Shown piece by piece: positions 14,950 to 24,615 of a DNA stretch of 64,000 nucleotides. The notes beneath the pieces were generated by a model, which was not told the DNA's origin, made no database searches, and was given only the letters and a program-made list of their open reading frames with translations. A program made the position numbers and the translations under genes. Position 1 is the stretch's first letter. Each line of letters starts with the position of its first letter. The DNA comes from Rhodanobacter sp. (lineage in GTDB: Bacteria > Pseudomonadota > Gammaproteobacteria > Xanthomonadales > Rhodanobacteraceae): the NCBI GenBank assembly GCA_004298505.1, contig SCRO01000093.1:1-64000 (forward strand), written 5' to 3'.

Positions 14950-15436
14950 GACTTCCAGGCAGGGTGAGCTGGGCTGGCCGTGCCGGGCCCGACTGCACGA
15001 GTACGCGCCCGTCGTGTGGTGTGTCAACTCGATGCGTAACGGTATGCCTTGCGACCCGACATGTGAAAGGAAGAATGCAGGCCTGCTTATTACGTTGGGT
15101 TATGAGCCGCGAGCGCGGTACAGTATCGGGGTCAGATTCAGGGTTTTTCGTTGAGCCAGCGCGTGCCGCAAGGGCAAGAGCTTTCGTGCGCCTTCGGCAG
15201 CAACGCCTTGTCTCTTGAGCACCTCTCGCATTGGTGCAGAAGCGTCGGCGATGTTCTACCAAGTGGCTGCCTCGTAGGGCGGGCACTGCCCGCCGCCGTT
15301 CCAGCAACCGCGTCGTCCGATCACATGCGGCGGATAATGGCCGCCCGCCCAGATCACGTCGTGCCTTGGCGATTCGGTGAAGGCCCTGTGCCGTCATCCG
15401 TTATGCTTGCCGCGTTTTTCATGACCGACTACAAGC
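14950..15436. other. 487-bp gap with repeat fragments
   Basis: No gene is supported. GGGGTCAGATTCA at 15128-15140 resembles GGGGTCAG-type RAYT ends. GGCGGGCACTGCCCGCC at 15278-15294 is a short REP-like hairpin (eight-base arms around one base). These look like intergenic repeat debris. Confidence 0.45.
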
Positions 15437-16624
15437 ATGCCCTCCCGACTCCCCGAACCCAGTGCCGACGAGCGCGCCCATTCCGATCACCTGCTGCAGT
15501 TGCTGCGCGAGCAGATCGCCTCGCACGGCCCGATGCCGTTCTCGCAGTACATGGAGCGCTGCCTGTATGCGCCGGGGCTGGGCTACTACAGCGCCGGACG
15601 GACCAAGTTCGGTGAGGCGGGCGATTTCATCACCGCGCCGGAACTGGGCGAGCTGTTCGCGCGCTGCGTGGTGGCCGCCGTGCAACCAGTGCTGGCGACG
15701 CTGGGCGAGCAGGCGGACTTCCTCGAGCTCGGTGGCGGCAGCGGCGCGTTTGCCGAGGTCGCTCTCAAGGCACTTGCTGCCGCCGACACCTTGCCGCGGC
15801 AGTATTTGATCCTCGAACCCAGCGCCGATCTGCGCGAACGTCAGCGCGAACGATTGTTGGCGCACCTGCCGGCCGAGCTCAACGCGCGCGTGCGCTGGCT
15901 GGATCGACCGCCGGAGCAGGACTGGCGCGGCGTCTTGTTCGCCAACGAAGTGATCGACGCGCTGCCGGCCACCCGCTTCGCCGTGCGCGAAGGTGAAGTC
16001 TACGAAGAGTACGTGGTGCTGGACGGCGAAGGTCGGCTGACCCGCCTCGATCGACCGGCAGACGCCTTGGTGGGTAGTGCCGTGCGCCACGTCGAGCGTG
16101 ACCTGGGCGCCGAGTTCGTCGACGGCTATCGCTCGGAGCTTCTGCCGCAGTTGCCGTACTGGATTCAGGCGGTGGCCGGTTCGCTGACGGCCGGCGTGAT
16201 GTTGTTCGTCGACTACGGCTACGTGCGCCGCGAATTCTACCTGCCCGAGCGCGACGACGGCACCTTGATGGCGCATTACCGCCATCGTGCGCACAACGAT
16301 CCGTTCTATCTGCCGGGGTTGAACGATCTCACCGCCTCGGTCGACTTCACCGCGCTGGCCGAGGCTGGAAACAGCGCCGGCTTCGCCGTGGCGGCGTACA
16401 TGCCGCAGGCGCAGTTTCTGATCGGCGCCGGTTTGCAGCAGGTGTTCGAGCAGATCCAGTCGCACGACGAGCGCGACCGCTACCGACTGGCCCAGCAGGT
16501 CAAGAAGCTGATGCTGCCCGACCAGATGGGCGAGCGTTTCCAGGCCATGCTGCTGGCGCGTGGTCTCGATGTCTTGCCGCTAGCGGCCGAACTGTTGACT
16601 GCCGATCAGGCTGGGCGGCTGTAG
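15437..16624 (+). CDS. class I SAM-dependent methyltransferase, MidA/NDUFAF7 family
   Basis: A 395-residue protein of the MidA/NDUFAF7 (COG1565) family. Family landmarks are FSQYMERCLYAPGLGYYSAG, GEAGDFITAPELGELFARC, the SAM-binding glycine loop FLELGGGSGAFAEV, and LFANEVIDALPATRF. The mitochondrial homologue methylates an arginine of a complex I subunit; the bacterial substrate is less clear. It is convergent with the LtaS-like gene, and the two share an inverted repeat between their ends. Confidence 0.9.
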   Translation: MPSRLPEPSADERAHSDHLLQLLREQIASHGPMPFSQYMERCLYAPGLGYYSAGRTKFGEAGDFITAPELGELFARCVVAAVQPVLATLGEQADFLELGGGSGAFAEVALKALAAADTLPRQYLILEPSADLRERQRERLLAHLPAELNARVRWLDRPPEQDWRGVLFANEVIDALPATRFAVREGEVYEEYVVLDGEGRLTRLDRPADALVGSAVRHVERDLGAEFVDGYRSELLPQLPYWIQAVAGSLTAGVMLFVDYGYVRREFYLPERDDGTLMAHYRHRAHNDPFYLPGLNDLTASVDFTALAEAGNSAGFAVAAYMPQAQFLIGAGLQQVFEQIQSHDERDRYRLAQQVKKLMLPDQMGERFQAMLLARGLDVLPLAAELLTADQAGRL

Positions 16625-16626
16625 GA

Positions 16627-16699
16627 GCCCACTCGCGGGCGATGCTGTTGATTTGATCGCGATGGGGCATCAGAGCCAGGGCATCGCCCGCGAGCGGGC
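16627..16699. terminator. long inverted repeat between convergent genes
   Basis: GCCCACTCGCGGGCGATGC (16627-16645) faces its near-perfect complement at 16681-16699, with 35 bases between. It begins three bases after the methyltransferase stop and reaches the stop of the convergent gene, so it could terminate both. The arm sequence resembles a family of REP-like intergenic repeats in this order. There is no U-tract, so terminator function is inferred. Confidence 0.5.
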
Positions 16700-18852
16700 T
16701 ACAAAGTGGTGCTGTTGACCGGCGCCGGCAACGGCTCCACCTTGGTCGAATCCTCTGGCCGTCGCTTCAACTTGCCGTCTCTGAACATTTCGCTGGCCAC
16801 CTGGTAATAGGCCATGGCGTCGTCGACCAGTGACCCGTTCACTGGATGAAGCGGGGTGGCCTCGCCGGTGGCGAAGTCGGGCTTGACCTGCTCCAGCTTG
16901 CGCTGCGGTTCGAGGATGGTGAGCACGTCGCGGTGCAGGTAGCCGAGCTTTTCGTAGGTGCCGGGGAACGCATGCTCGCGCTCGGGTGGCAGCTGGAACA
17001 GGTCGTGGCCGAAGAAGCGCGTGCGGTAGCTGAAGTTGAGCATGCCCAGCAGAGTTGGCGGGATGTCCAGCTGGCCCATCAGCCGGTGCACGCGCGCGGG
17101 CTTGAAGTGCTTCGGCGCATAGATCCAGAGCGGGATGTGATAGCGGTCGATCGGCAGGCTGGCCTTGCCCGCGCTGGAAGCACAGTGGTCTGCGGTGATC
17201 ACGAACACGGTGTCGTCGAAGTACGGTTTCGCGCGCGCACGCTTGATGAAATCCTGGATCGACCAGTCGGTATAGGCCACCGCGCCGGCACGTGAGTGAT
17301 TGGGAAACTTCACGCGGTGGTCGGGGAAGGTGTACGGCCGGTGGTTGGAGGTGGTCATGATGTGCAGGAAAAACGGCTTTCCCTCGGCGTGGATCTGATC
17401 CATCTGGCCCAGCGCCAGGGTGTACAGATCCTCGTCGGCCACGCCCCACACGTTCTGGCTATGGATGGTGGCGGTCTTGGGGATGTCGCGCCGATCCACG
17501 TCGCGGTAGCCGTTGTTGGCGAAGAAGTAGTTCATGTTGTCGAACTGGCCGTAACCGCCGTAGACGAAGTCCGACTGGTAGCCGCGATCGTTGAAGATGT
17601 CGGCGAGCGAGAACAGGTTTTCGTTGTTGTGCTCGCGGATCAGCGAGTCGCCCGGGGTCGGTGGCACCGACAAGGCCAGCGCCTCCAGCCCGCGCACCGT
17701 GCGAGTGCCGTTGGCGTAGAGGTTGTCGAAGAACACGCTGTGGTCGACCAGTGCGTCGAGGTAGGGCGTGAGGTGCCCGGTGTTGCCGAAGGTGCCGAGA
17801 TAGTCGCCGGACAGGCTTTCGACGCTGATCAGGACCACGTTGAGATGCTGCTCGGGGCCGGCGTGGCGGATTTCGCGGGTGAGATCGTGCGGGTCGTCGC
17901 TGATGAAGGTGGCATCCGGGGTTTTCAGCAACTGGCGCAGGCGCGTGTAAGCCTGCTCGTCGGGCAGGGTGCGGTAGAACTTCGCGTAATCCAGGTGGCT
18001 GCTGCGAAACGCGGCGAAGAACTGGTAAATGCCGTTGCCGGCCAGTTCGTTGACGTAGTTGTTGGGGGTGCGGTCCTTCATGTTGCCGTTCACCGCGGCC
18101 ACGGAAATCACGGTCAGCAGCAGCCACACCAGCACCACCTTGCCGCGTTGCCACAGGGTGCTGCCGTCGTCGCGCGCACGCAGGCCGCGCTTGCCGACGA
18201 AGAACACCACCAACGCCAGCGCTACCAGCAGCGCCAGCCAGCGGCCGATCGGGTACGACTCCTGGATGTTGCCGATCACCTCGGTGGTGTAGACGAGGTA
18301 GTCCACCGCGATGAAATTGAAGCGCACGCTGAACTCGTTCCAGAACACCAGTTCGGAGGCGGCCACCAACAACAATCCATAGACCAGCAGCAGGCCGAAG
18401 CCGTACAGCAGCCACTGGCCAATGCGCGAGGTATAGGTGAACGCCGCCAGCGGCAGCACGAACAGGAACGGAAGGATCGCCGGCCAGGTCACCTTGAGGC
18501 TGGCGTGATACATCAGGTGCAGCGTGCCGACGCAGAGTACGCAGGCGAGCACCACGCCGATCGCGTACAGCAGCCAACGCAGCAGCGGCGACAACGCACC
18601 GGAGCGCGTGGGCACCAGCCACAACAACAGCACCATCGGCCACGCCAGGTAGACGAAGGTGACCAGGTCGTAGCCCAACCCGACCCCAAACGCATACAAC
18701 AGGTTCAACGGCGTATGTGCCACATTGCTGCCGGACATGATCAGCAGCACGACCCGGGTCACGAACGAGATCGCCAGATAGGTGAGGCCCAGCCACCACA
18801 GCGGACGAAAGCGCTGACGCAGTGGTGAGGTCGGGGTAAATGGGTTCGACAC
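16699..18852 (-). CDS. LtaS-like sulfatase-fold phosphotransferase
   Basis: A 717-residue inner-membrane enzyme. The N-terminal ~250 residues carry five or six hydrophobic helices. The periplasmic part is a sulfatase/phosphoglycerol-transferase domain with NVVLISVESLSGDYLGTFGN (metal site), Thr383 in NGTRTVRG as the likely nucleophile, and VFVITADHCAS (second metal site). In this phylum such proteins modify membrane-derived glucans or lipids with phosphoglycerol or phosphoethanolamine. The substrate here is unknown. The frame opens with TTG at 18858, but GTG at 18852 has GGAG six bases upstream. Confidence 0.85.
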   Translation of the reverse strand: MSNPFTPTSPLRQRFRPLWWLGLTYLAISFVTRVVLLIMSGSNVAHTPLNLLYAFGVGLGYDLVTFVYLAWPMVLLLWLVPTRSGALSPLLRWLLYAIGVVLACVLCVGTLHLMYHASLKVTWPAILPFLFVLPLAAFTYTSRIGQWLLYGFGLLLVYGLLLVAASELVFWNEFSVRFNFIAVDYLVYTTEVIGNIQESYPIGRWLALLVALALVVFFVGKRGLRARDDGSTLWQRGKVVLVWLLLTVISVAAVNGNMKDRTPNNYVNELAGNGIYQFFAAFRSSHLDYAKFYRTLPDEQAYTRLRQLLKTPDATFISDDPHDLTREIRHAGPEQHLNVVLISVESLSGDYLGTFGNTGHLTPYLDALVDHSVFFDNLYANGTRTVRGLEALALSVPPTPGDSLIREHNNENLFSLADIFNDRGYQSDFVYGGYGQFDNMNYFFANNGYRDVDRRDIPKTATIHSQNVWGVADEDLYTLALGQMDQIHAEGKPFFLHIMTTSNHRPYTFPDHRVKFPNHSRAGAVAYTDWSIQDFIKRARAKPYFDDTVFVITADHCASSAGKASLPIDRYHIPLWIYAPKHFKPARVHRLMGQLDIPPTLLGMLNFSYRTRFFGHDLFQLPPEREHAFPGTYEKLGYLHRDVLTILEPQRKLEQVKPDFATGEATPLHPVNGSLVDDAMAYYQVASEMFRDGKLKRRPEDSTKVEPLPAPVNSTTL

Positions 18853-18922
18853 GGGCAACTCCAGCGAAAACGAGGTCAGCAGATACCCGCGACAGGCTCC
18901 TAGCGAGGCTTTATACCGCGGA

Positions 18923-20158
18923 TCAACTTTCGGAATGGTTGGTCTTCAGCGCGGCGATGGCCGCGATGCGCGCCGTTTCTATCGCCTTGCCGATCGCCGG
19001 CCCGGCCAGGCCGGCGGCGAGGAAGGGCGCGGCATCGACCGCGGCAGCGGCAGCGCGGGTCTGGCGCAGGTAAGCGGCTTGTGGGTAGGCATCGTGTTCG
19101 TGGCCCCACCGGCCGCGCTTGTCCGCCATGCAGGCGGCCAGGAACGCGTCGAGCCGCGCCGGGCGGCGCAGTGCATCGAGCGCGGTCAGGAGTTTGAGCA
19201 CGGTGACCGGTTTGAGCTCGAACGCGCGATGCGCATTCAAATGCTCGCGACAGACAAGCTCGGCCAGCGTCGCGTGCTCGGTGGGCACCTTCAAGCGTGC
19301 CGCCAGCGTGCGCAACGGCGTCACGCCGCGGTGCTCGTGACCGACGTGGCGCGGCAGTTCGCCTGCCGGTGTCAGCGCCTTGCCCAGGTCATGTGTCAAT
19401 GCGCAGAAGCCCACCAGGTCATCGCCCGGCGCAAGTGTCGCCGCCTGATCGAGCACCAGCTCAAGATGCACGCCGCAGTCGATCTCCGGATGGAATTCGG
19501 CGCGCTGCGGCACGCCGTACAGGGCATCGATCTCGGGGAACAGCACGGCCAGCGCACCACACTCGCGCAGCACGCGAAGGCAGGCCGACGGCTGTGCCTC
19601 GCCCAGCGCCTTGCGCGTCTCCGCCCACACCCGCTCCGGCACCAGGTGATCCACCTCGCCCGCGCGCACCATCTTCTGCAGCAGCGCCATGGTTTCCGGC
19701 GCCACCGTGAAACCCAGCGGCGCAAAGCGCGCGGCAAACCGCGCTAGCCGCAGCACGCGCACCGGATCCTCCACGAAGGCCGGTGACACATGCCGCAGCA
19801 CGCGCGCCTCGATGTCGCCGGCACCGCCGTAAGGATCCGTCAGCGTGCCTTGCGCATCCTCGGCCATCGCGTTGATGGTGAGGTCGCGTCGCGCCAGATC
19901 CTGTTCCAGCGTCACGCTGGCGTCGGCCTGGAACACGAAGTCGTGATAGCCGCGACCGGTCTTGCGCTCGGTGCGTGCCAGCGCGTATTCCTCGCCCGTG
20001 GTCGGGTGCAGGAACACCGGGAAATCCTTGCCCACCGGCTTGTAGCCGAGTGCGAGCAGGTCCTCGGGCAAGGCACCGACCACCACGTGATCCTGGTCGC
20101 CCGCTGCGCGCCCCAGCAATTTGTCACGGACCGCGCCGCCGACCAGGAAAATCTGCAT
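18923..20158 (-). CDS. cca: multifunctional CCA-adding tRNA nucleotidyltransferase
   Basis: A 411-residue enzyme that adds or repairs the 3' CCA of tRNA. The class II nucleotidyltransferase head is seen as [12 protein letters not shown] (5-16) with catalytic Asp21 and Asp23, [10 protein letters not shown] (90-99) and the neck [16 protein letters not shown]. The C-terminal HD phosphohydrolase domain is present (His256-Asp257 in ALTHDLGKA), so this is the long gammaproteobacterial form with phosphatase/phosphodiesterase activity. Upstream lie slt and a decayed epimerase gene on the same strand. Confidence 0.95.
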   Translation of the reverse strand: MQIFLVGGAVRDKLLGRAAGDQDHVVVGALPEDLLALGYKPVGKDFPVFLHPTTGEEYALARTERKTGRGYHDFVFQADASVTLEQDLARRDLTINAMAEDAQGTLTDPYGGAGDIEARVLRHVSPAFVEDPVRVLRLARFAARFAPLGFTVAPETMALLQKMVRAGEVDHLVPERVWAETRKALGEAQPSACLRVLRECGALAVLFPEIDALYGVPQRAEFHPEIDCGVHLELVLDQAATLAPGDDLVGFCALTHDLGKALTPAGELPRHVGHEHRGVTPLRTLAARLKVPTEHATLAELVCREHLNAHRAFELKPVTVLKLLTALDALRRPARLDAFLAACMADKRGRWGHEHDAYPQAAYLRQTRAAAAAVDAAPFLAAGLAGPAIGKAIETARIAAIAALKTNHSES

Positions 20159-20404
20159 ACCCGCGATTCTGCCATGCGAACGGCAACAGGAGGCAACCGA
20201 CGCATCGCGCGAACAGCCTACTTTAAGCCATCGTCACCCTTGCATAAGCTGGGGCTTGCACGGCAACAGCCAGGCCGGGGACGACCGACCATGGAGGAAA
20301 CGCGGGTGCATCCGCTGCTGCACGATCGCGCCGGGGTTTGCCGCCGGCGGCGGTCGGTCTACTTGAACGTGCGGCGACCGCACTGAATGTACAGGACTGG
20401 CCTG

Positions 20405-20507
20405 CGGCCGAGGTCGCATCGTGGTGGCCATCGGCCGCCAGCCTGGGCACCAAGCGGTGGCCCACGAAGCCGGTGCCGCCGAGTATCACGAGTCGCTATG
20501 TGGTCAT
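20405..20507 (-). pseudogene. NAD-dependent epimerase (complex I NDUFA9-like) remnant
   Basis: Seven bases after the slt stop, ATG (20507) reads M-T-T-stop-R-L-V-I-L-G-G-T-G-F-V-G-H-R-L-V-P, the dinucleotide-binding start of an atypical SDR epimerase. A TAG (20498-20496) interrupts codon 4, and after about 30 codons the family resemblance ends. Homologues of ~300 residues usually sit between slt and cca in this order. The gene has lost almost its whole body, with little recognisable in 20159-20404. Confidence 0.65.
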
Positions 20508-20513
20508 CTGTTT

Positions 20514-22562
20514 TCAGCCCCTGGTTGCCGTGCCCGGCGCTGCAGGCGCGGCGCTGGACGCCGCGGCCGGCGTCGTGGCCGGGCAGCTGATGGCGCGGCG
20601 CGGGGTGCCCTTGTTCGGCAGTGCGTATGGTTGGCCGATCGGGCTCAGGCGCATCGTCAGCGGCACGGCCGTGCCGTGCAGGCGCCAGTCGTAAATTACG
20701 CTGAAAGCCATCACCCGGGCCACATACTCGCGGGTTTCCTTGAACGGGATGGTGGCGACGAACAGCGCCGGCGCCAGCGTGCCGCGTGCGGCCAGCCACT
20801 GGTCGACGCGGTTCGGCCCGGCGTTGTAGGCGGCACTGGCCAGCCATGCCGAGCCGTTGAACCGTTGCGCCATCTGCGCCAGGTAGCGCGTGCCCAGTAC
20901 GATGTTGGTGCTGGGTTCGTACAGGCTGGCCGCGCCGGTCCAAGGCAGGCCATCGCGTTTGGCGACCAGGGCGGCGGTGCCGGGCAGCAGTTGCATCAGG
21001 CCGCGCGCATCGGCACCGGAACGGGCATCGCTCATCCAGGCGCTCTCGGCGCGCAGGATGCCGTAGGCCCAGGCCGGCTCGATATCGGCCTGCTCGGCCT
21101 GCGGCACCAGTCCATCCTGGCTCGCCAGCGGGAAGCGCAGATCGTACAGACGCAAGGCCTCGCCGCTGTTCAGCGTGAACACGGCACGGTCATACCAGCC
21201 GCGACGGTTGGCGAGGTCGGCGGCGATGCGCAAGGTGACTTCGTCGGCGCCCTGCAGTGCCTGCCTCCATTCGCGCCGGGCCAGCGCCGGCAGGTCGACC
21301 GCAAACAGCTCGAAGGCACGCCGCAGGCCGGCTTGCGATAGCAGTTGTTGCTCGCGCCGGGAGTCGTCGGCCAGGGTCAGCGGGCAGATCGCGTAGGGCT
21401 GTTGCAGCTGGTCGGCAGCAAGAAAACCGAAGAAGGTGGGCTTGTCGGCGAGTGTCGCAAACTGCTGCCGCGCTGGTTCGGCATGGCCGGTGGCTGCCAG
21501 CGCGCGGGCACGGAAGTACTGCCACTCGCCGTCCTGCTGCTGGCTGGCCGGCATCGCGTCGATCGCGGCAAGCACGGCGGCCCAGTTCATGCGTGCCAAC
21601 GCCACCCGCACCCGCCACTCGCGCGTGCTGTCACTCTGCGCGGCGGGTGGCAGCGCGATCAGGCGCGCCAGCGCGCCGTCGTCGAAGTCGGTGGCATGAA
21701 ACAGGGCCAGCGCATGCAGGATCTGGTTGCGTTGCTGCTGGCTGAAACTGAAATGGCTCTGCAATTGCTGCCAGGCGCTGTCCGCGCTGTTCGACTGGCG
21801 GCGCGCGAGCCTGGTCAGGGCGAGCGTGGCGGCCTGGCGGTCGCGCGGCGTATCCGGCCAGCTGGATGCCTTCGCCAGTGCGCCGGCCGGATCGCGCAGC
21901 GCCAGTGCCAGTTGCTGCGCGCTGGCCTGTTCGGCTGGCGGCAGCCAGTCGACGAGCCCGGCGATCGTGCTGGCGACCCCGGCGTCGGCGGCGCGATCGA
22001 TGCGTGTCCACAGTCGCGTGTCGGTCAGCAGGCCTTGGGCTTGCGCGGCGCTCAATACCGGAGCGCAGGCGTCGGGCAAGCGCGGCCTGGCCCACAGCGC
22101 TGCCAGATCCTGCTCGAAATCCAGCTGGTCCCCGTGCGCTAGCTTCGCTTGCAAGGCATCGCAACTGAGCGACTCGCCCAACCCCGGCTGGTACAGCGCT
22201 TGGAAGTCCTCCCAGTCCTGCCGCCGCGCCAGTTCCCGCAGAAAGCTGCGGCGCAGGTCGGTGGCAGGAATCCAGCCCGGGTATTGCCTGAGATAGGACT
22301 CCACGGTGGCGCGGTCGAGGCTCGCGATGTCGTGTTCCAGCGCGGCGGCCTGCAGGTACGGGTACAGCGGATAATGGTGCAGGCTGCGGGCGAGCTGGCG
22401 CCAGCTGTCATCGCCGTTTTGTGCGGCAGCGTAGGCTTGCTTGAACGCCGTGCGCTGGGCGGATGTTGGTTCGCCGGCATGCACGCTGGCCGCTGCCAGC
22501 CAGATGCTTGCCAGCAGCAGGCAGTTCGACCAGAGACTACGGGAGGGAGAGGAAACAGGCAT
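20514..22562 (-). CDS. slt: soluble lytic murein transglycosylase
   Basis: A 682-residue periplasmic Slt70-type lytic transglycosylase that cleaves peptidoglycan glycan strands to 1,6-anhydromuropeptides. A signal peptide (WSNCLLLASIWLAAASVHAG) leads into a long alpha-superhelical U/L domain. The C-terminal lysozyme-like domain has catalytic Glu506 in GILRAESAW, then ARGLMQLLPGTA and AYNAGPNRVDQWL. ATG at 22562 has GGAG five bases upstream; the frame beyond it is not coding. A Pro/Ala-rich tail follows the SLT domain. The downstream epimerase gene is decayed. Confidence 0.92.
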   Translation of the reverse strand: MPVSSPSRSLWSNCLLLASIWLAAASVHAGEPTSAQRTAFKQAYAAAQNGDDSWRQLARSLHHYPLYPYLQAAALEHDIASLDRATVESYLRQYPGWIPATDLRRSFLRELARRQDWEDFQALYQPGLGESLSCDALQAKLAHGDQLDFEQDLAALWARPRLPDACAPVLSAAQAQGLLTDTRLWTRIDRAADAGVASTIAGLVDWLPPAEQASAQQLALALRDPAGALAKASSWPDTPRDRQAATLALTRLARRQSNSADSAWQQLQSHFSFSQQQRNQILHALALFHATDFDDGALARLIALPPAAQSDSTREWRVRVALARMNWAAVLAAIDAMPASQQQDGEWQYFRARALAATGHAEPARQQFATLADKPTFFGFLAADQLQQPYAICPLTLADDSRREQQLLSQAGLRRAFELFAVDLPALARREWRQALQGADEVTLRIAADLANRRGWYDRAVFTLNSGEALRLYDLRFPLASQDGLVPQAEQADIEPAWAYGILRAESAWMSDARSGADARGLMQLLPGTAALVAKRDGLPWTGAASLYEPSTNIVLGTRYLAQMAQRFNGSAWLASAAYNAGPNRVDQWLAARGTLAPALFVATIPFKETREYVARVMAFSVIYDWRLHGTAVPLTMRLSPIGQPYALPNKGTPRRAISCPATTPAAASSAAPAAPGTATRG

Positions 22563-22689
22563 GGGCGCTCCGCCATTCAATCTTGCCAAAGTGTAGTGGA
22601 AGCCTCGTTCCGGCTTGTTCGGGTTCGGTGAGCGTGCGGCACGCCCTGTTAAGCTGACGCGCTGCCGCTTCGACCCCCACGGATCCTGC

Positions 22690-24288
22690 ATGTCGACCAA
22701 ACTCGTGCCTGTTTTTCGTCGGGAAGGCGTAGCGTGGTTGGCCTTGCTGGCCGCGGCGCTGGCCGCGGCGGGCTGGTGGTGGGCGATCGGCCGGCCAGTG
22801 AGTCTGCCGGACGCACCTTCGGCGCGTATCGCCTGCGTGTCGTATGCGCCGTTCCGACTACCGGGGGAGTCGCCGCTGGATCCCCGCGCGTTCGTCAGTC
22901 CTGCGCGCATCGACGCCGACCTGCGCGCACTGTCGCGGCGTTTCGACTGTGTGCGCACCTATTCGCAAGGGCAGGGCCTGAGTGTCGTGCCATCGATTGC
23001 CGGGCGCTACGGCATGAAGGTGCTGCTCGGCATCTGGCTGGGCAGCGATCGCCAGGCAAATACCGCGCAGATCCGGCTTGGGATCGCCACCGCGCGCAAG
23101 TACCCCCACGTGGTGCGTGCGGTGATCGTCGGCAACGAGGTGCTGCTGCGTGGCGATCTGTCTTCGGCCGAATTGGCCGCCTACCTCACCCAGGTGCATG
23201 CGGCGGTGCCGGAGCCGGTGACTTATGCCGACGTGTGGGAGTTCTGGTTGCGTCATCCCGAACTGGCCACTGCAGTCGATTACCTGACCATCCACATCCT
23301 GCCGTACTGGGAGGACAAGCCGGTGCCAGCGGAGCGTGCGGTACAGCATGTGGCGACGGTGTACGCAACGGTGCAGCAGGCGTTTCCGGGGCGGCGCGTG
23401 ATGATCGGCGAAACCGGCTGGCCCAGCGCCGGGCGGTCGCGCCAGGCAGCCAGCGCCAGCGTGGTCAACGAGGCGCGTTATCTGCGTGAATTCCTGCGTT
23501 ACGCGGCGCAGGCGAAGCTCCCGTACAACGTGATCGAGGCGTTCGACCAGCCGTGGAAGCGCGATCTGGAAGGTACCGCCGGCGGTTACTGGGGCATTTT
23601 CGACGCGCAGGCGCGGCCGAAGTTTCCGTTGCAGGGCCCGGTGACCGAGGATGCGCGCTGGTGGCTGGGTTGGCTGGCGGCGGTCGCGGGCGGCGGCTTG
23701 TTCCTGCTTGCCGGCGCGTGGCGGCGGCATCGGCACGGCTGGCGCGATGCGCTGGCGCTCGCTCTTGCCGGCATCGCCAGCGGCGGCGCGCTGGCGTGGC
23801 AGTTCCGGCAGATGCTGTTGGCTTGTCGCAACCTGTGGGAATGGACGGTAGCGCTGGTGGCCTGCGGGCTGGCCTTGTTCACCGCGTTGAAGCTGGCGCG
23901 CTGGATCGCCGCGCGCCTGTGCGGCGTGACGCGTCTGTTCGTACCCGGCTGGCTGCGCCTGGGTTGGTTGTTTGTGCTGGCGTACTACGGCCTGCTGCTG
24001 GTTTTTGACGGGCGTTATCGGGATTTTCCGCTGGGCCTGTTCCTGCTGCCCTGCGTTGGCTATGCCCTGGCAGGTGGATTGTCCGATCCGCGCAAGCGCG
24101 CGATGCCACGGCTGGAGCAGTGCTTCTTGGCCGCATGGCTGCCGCTGTTGGGGGTGATCGTGGTGGTGCAGGAGGCCGGTCTCAATCCGGTGGCCTGGTT
24201 ATGGCTGGGATTGAACACGTTGCTGGCCCTGTCGGTAGGGCTCGACTGGCGCGGCGCACGCCTCCGCCTGCAGTCGCAGCAGGCGTAG
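22690..24288 (+). CDS. membrane-bound glycoside hydrolase family 17 protein
   Basis: A 533-residue protein. One N-terminal membrane helix is followed by a GH17 domain (residues ~45-310) with Glu150 in VIVGNEVLLRGD as general acid and Glu241 in MIGETGWPSAG as nucleophile. The C-terminal ~220 residues contain about seven hydrophobic helices. GH17 enzymes act on beta-1,3-glucans, and membrane-linked bacterial versions are tied to cyclic or branched beta-glucan synthesis. ATG at 22690 was preferred over the frame opening at 22615. Its last 90 bases overlap the convergent small membrane protein gene. Confidence 0.85.
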   Translation: MSTKLVPVFRREGVAWLALLAAALAAAGWWWAIGRPVSLPDAPSARIACVSYAPFRLPGESPLDPRAFVSPARIDADLRALSRRFDCVRTYSQGQGLSVVPSIAGRYGMKVLLGIWLGSDRQANTAQIRLGIATARKYPHVVRAVIVGNEVLLRGDLSSAELAAYLTQVHAAVPEPVTYADVWEFWLRHPELATAVDYLTIHILPYWEDKPVPAERAVQHVATVYATVQQAFPGRRVMIGETGWPSAGRSRQAASASVVNEARYLREFLRYAAQAKLPYNVIEAFDQPWKRDLEGTAGGYWGIFDAQARPKFPLQGPVTEDARWWLGWLAAVAGGGLFLLAGAWRRHRHGWRDALALALAGIASGGALAWQFRQMLLACRNLWEWTVALVACGLALFTALKLARWIAARLCGVTRLFVPGWLRLGWLFVLAYYGLLLVFDGRYRDFPLGLFLLPCVGYALAGGLSDPRKRAMPRLEQCFLAAWLPLLGVIVVVQEAGLNPVAWLWLGLNTLLALSVGLDWRGARLRLQSQQA

Positions 24289-24615
24289 GCTGCCAATCAG
24301 CACGGCCAGTGCACCCGTCTCGACACCATACAGCTGTATCGCAAAAAACCCGAGTGCGGCGGCCAGCCAGGCTAGCGCAAGGCGCCTGGACACCAGCGCC
24401 AGCACCGCGCCGAGCAGTGCTGCCACGCCGTAGACGTTGTGCAGGAAACCCAGCACCAGAGCGGTTCGCACGCTGCACCACCAGGGATCATGGCTGCTGC
24501 AGAATGGCCCGATCGCGCTCGATTCGATCAGCCCGAAGCGCAGTGCCGTCGCGCCCAGCCCGACCATCAGCAGCAACAACCAGGGCAGCGCCAGTCGCCA
24601 CGGTGACGACTTCAT
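24199..24615 (-). CDS. small multi-helix membrane protein of unknown function
   Basis: A 138-residue protein with four predicted hydrophobic helices (WRLALPWLLLLMVGLGATAL, TALVLGFLHNVYGVAALLGA, ALAWLAAALGFFAIQLYGVE and the next). A conserved-looking loop carries FCSSHDPWWCS, with two Cys. ATG at 24615 overlaps the stop of the upstream hydrolase gene by four bases, so the two are coupled. The last ~25 codons overlap the end of the convergent GH17 gene. No family was recognised. Confidence 0.7.
   Translation of the reverse strand: MKSSPWRLALPWLLLLMVGLGATALRFGLIESSAIGPFCSSHDPWWCSVRTALVLGFLHNVYGVAALLGAVLALVSRRLALAWLAAALGFFAIQLYGVETGALAVLIGSLRLLRLQAEACAAPVEPYRQGQQRVQSQP

Noticed and set aside
17296-18828. 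510-residue plus-strand ORF
   Set aside because: It lies wholly antisense to the LtaS-like gene, is His/Gln-rich, and shows no domain; it is a shadow of high-GC codon use.
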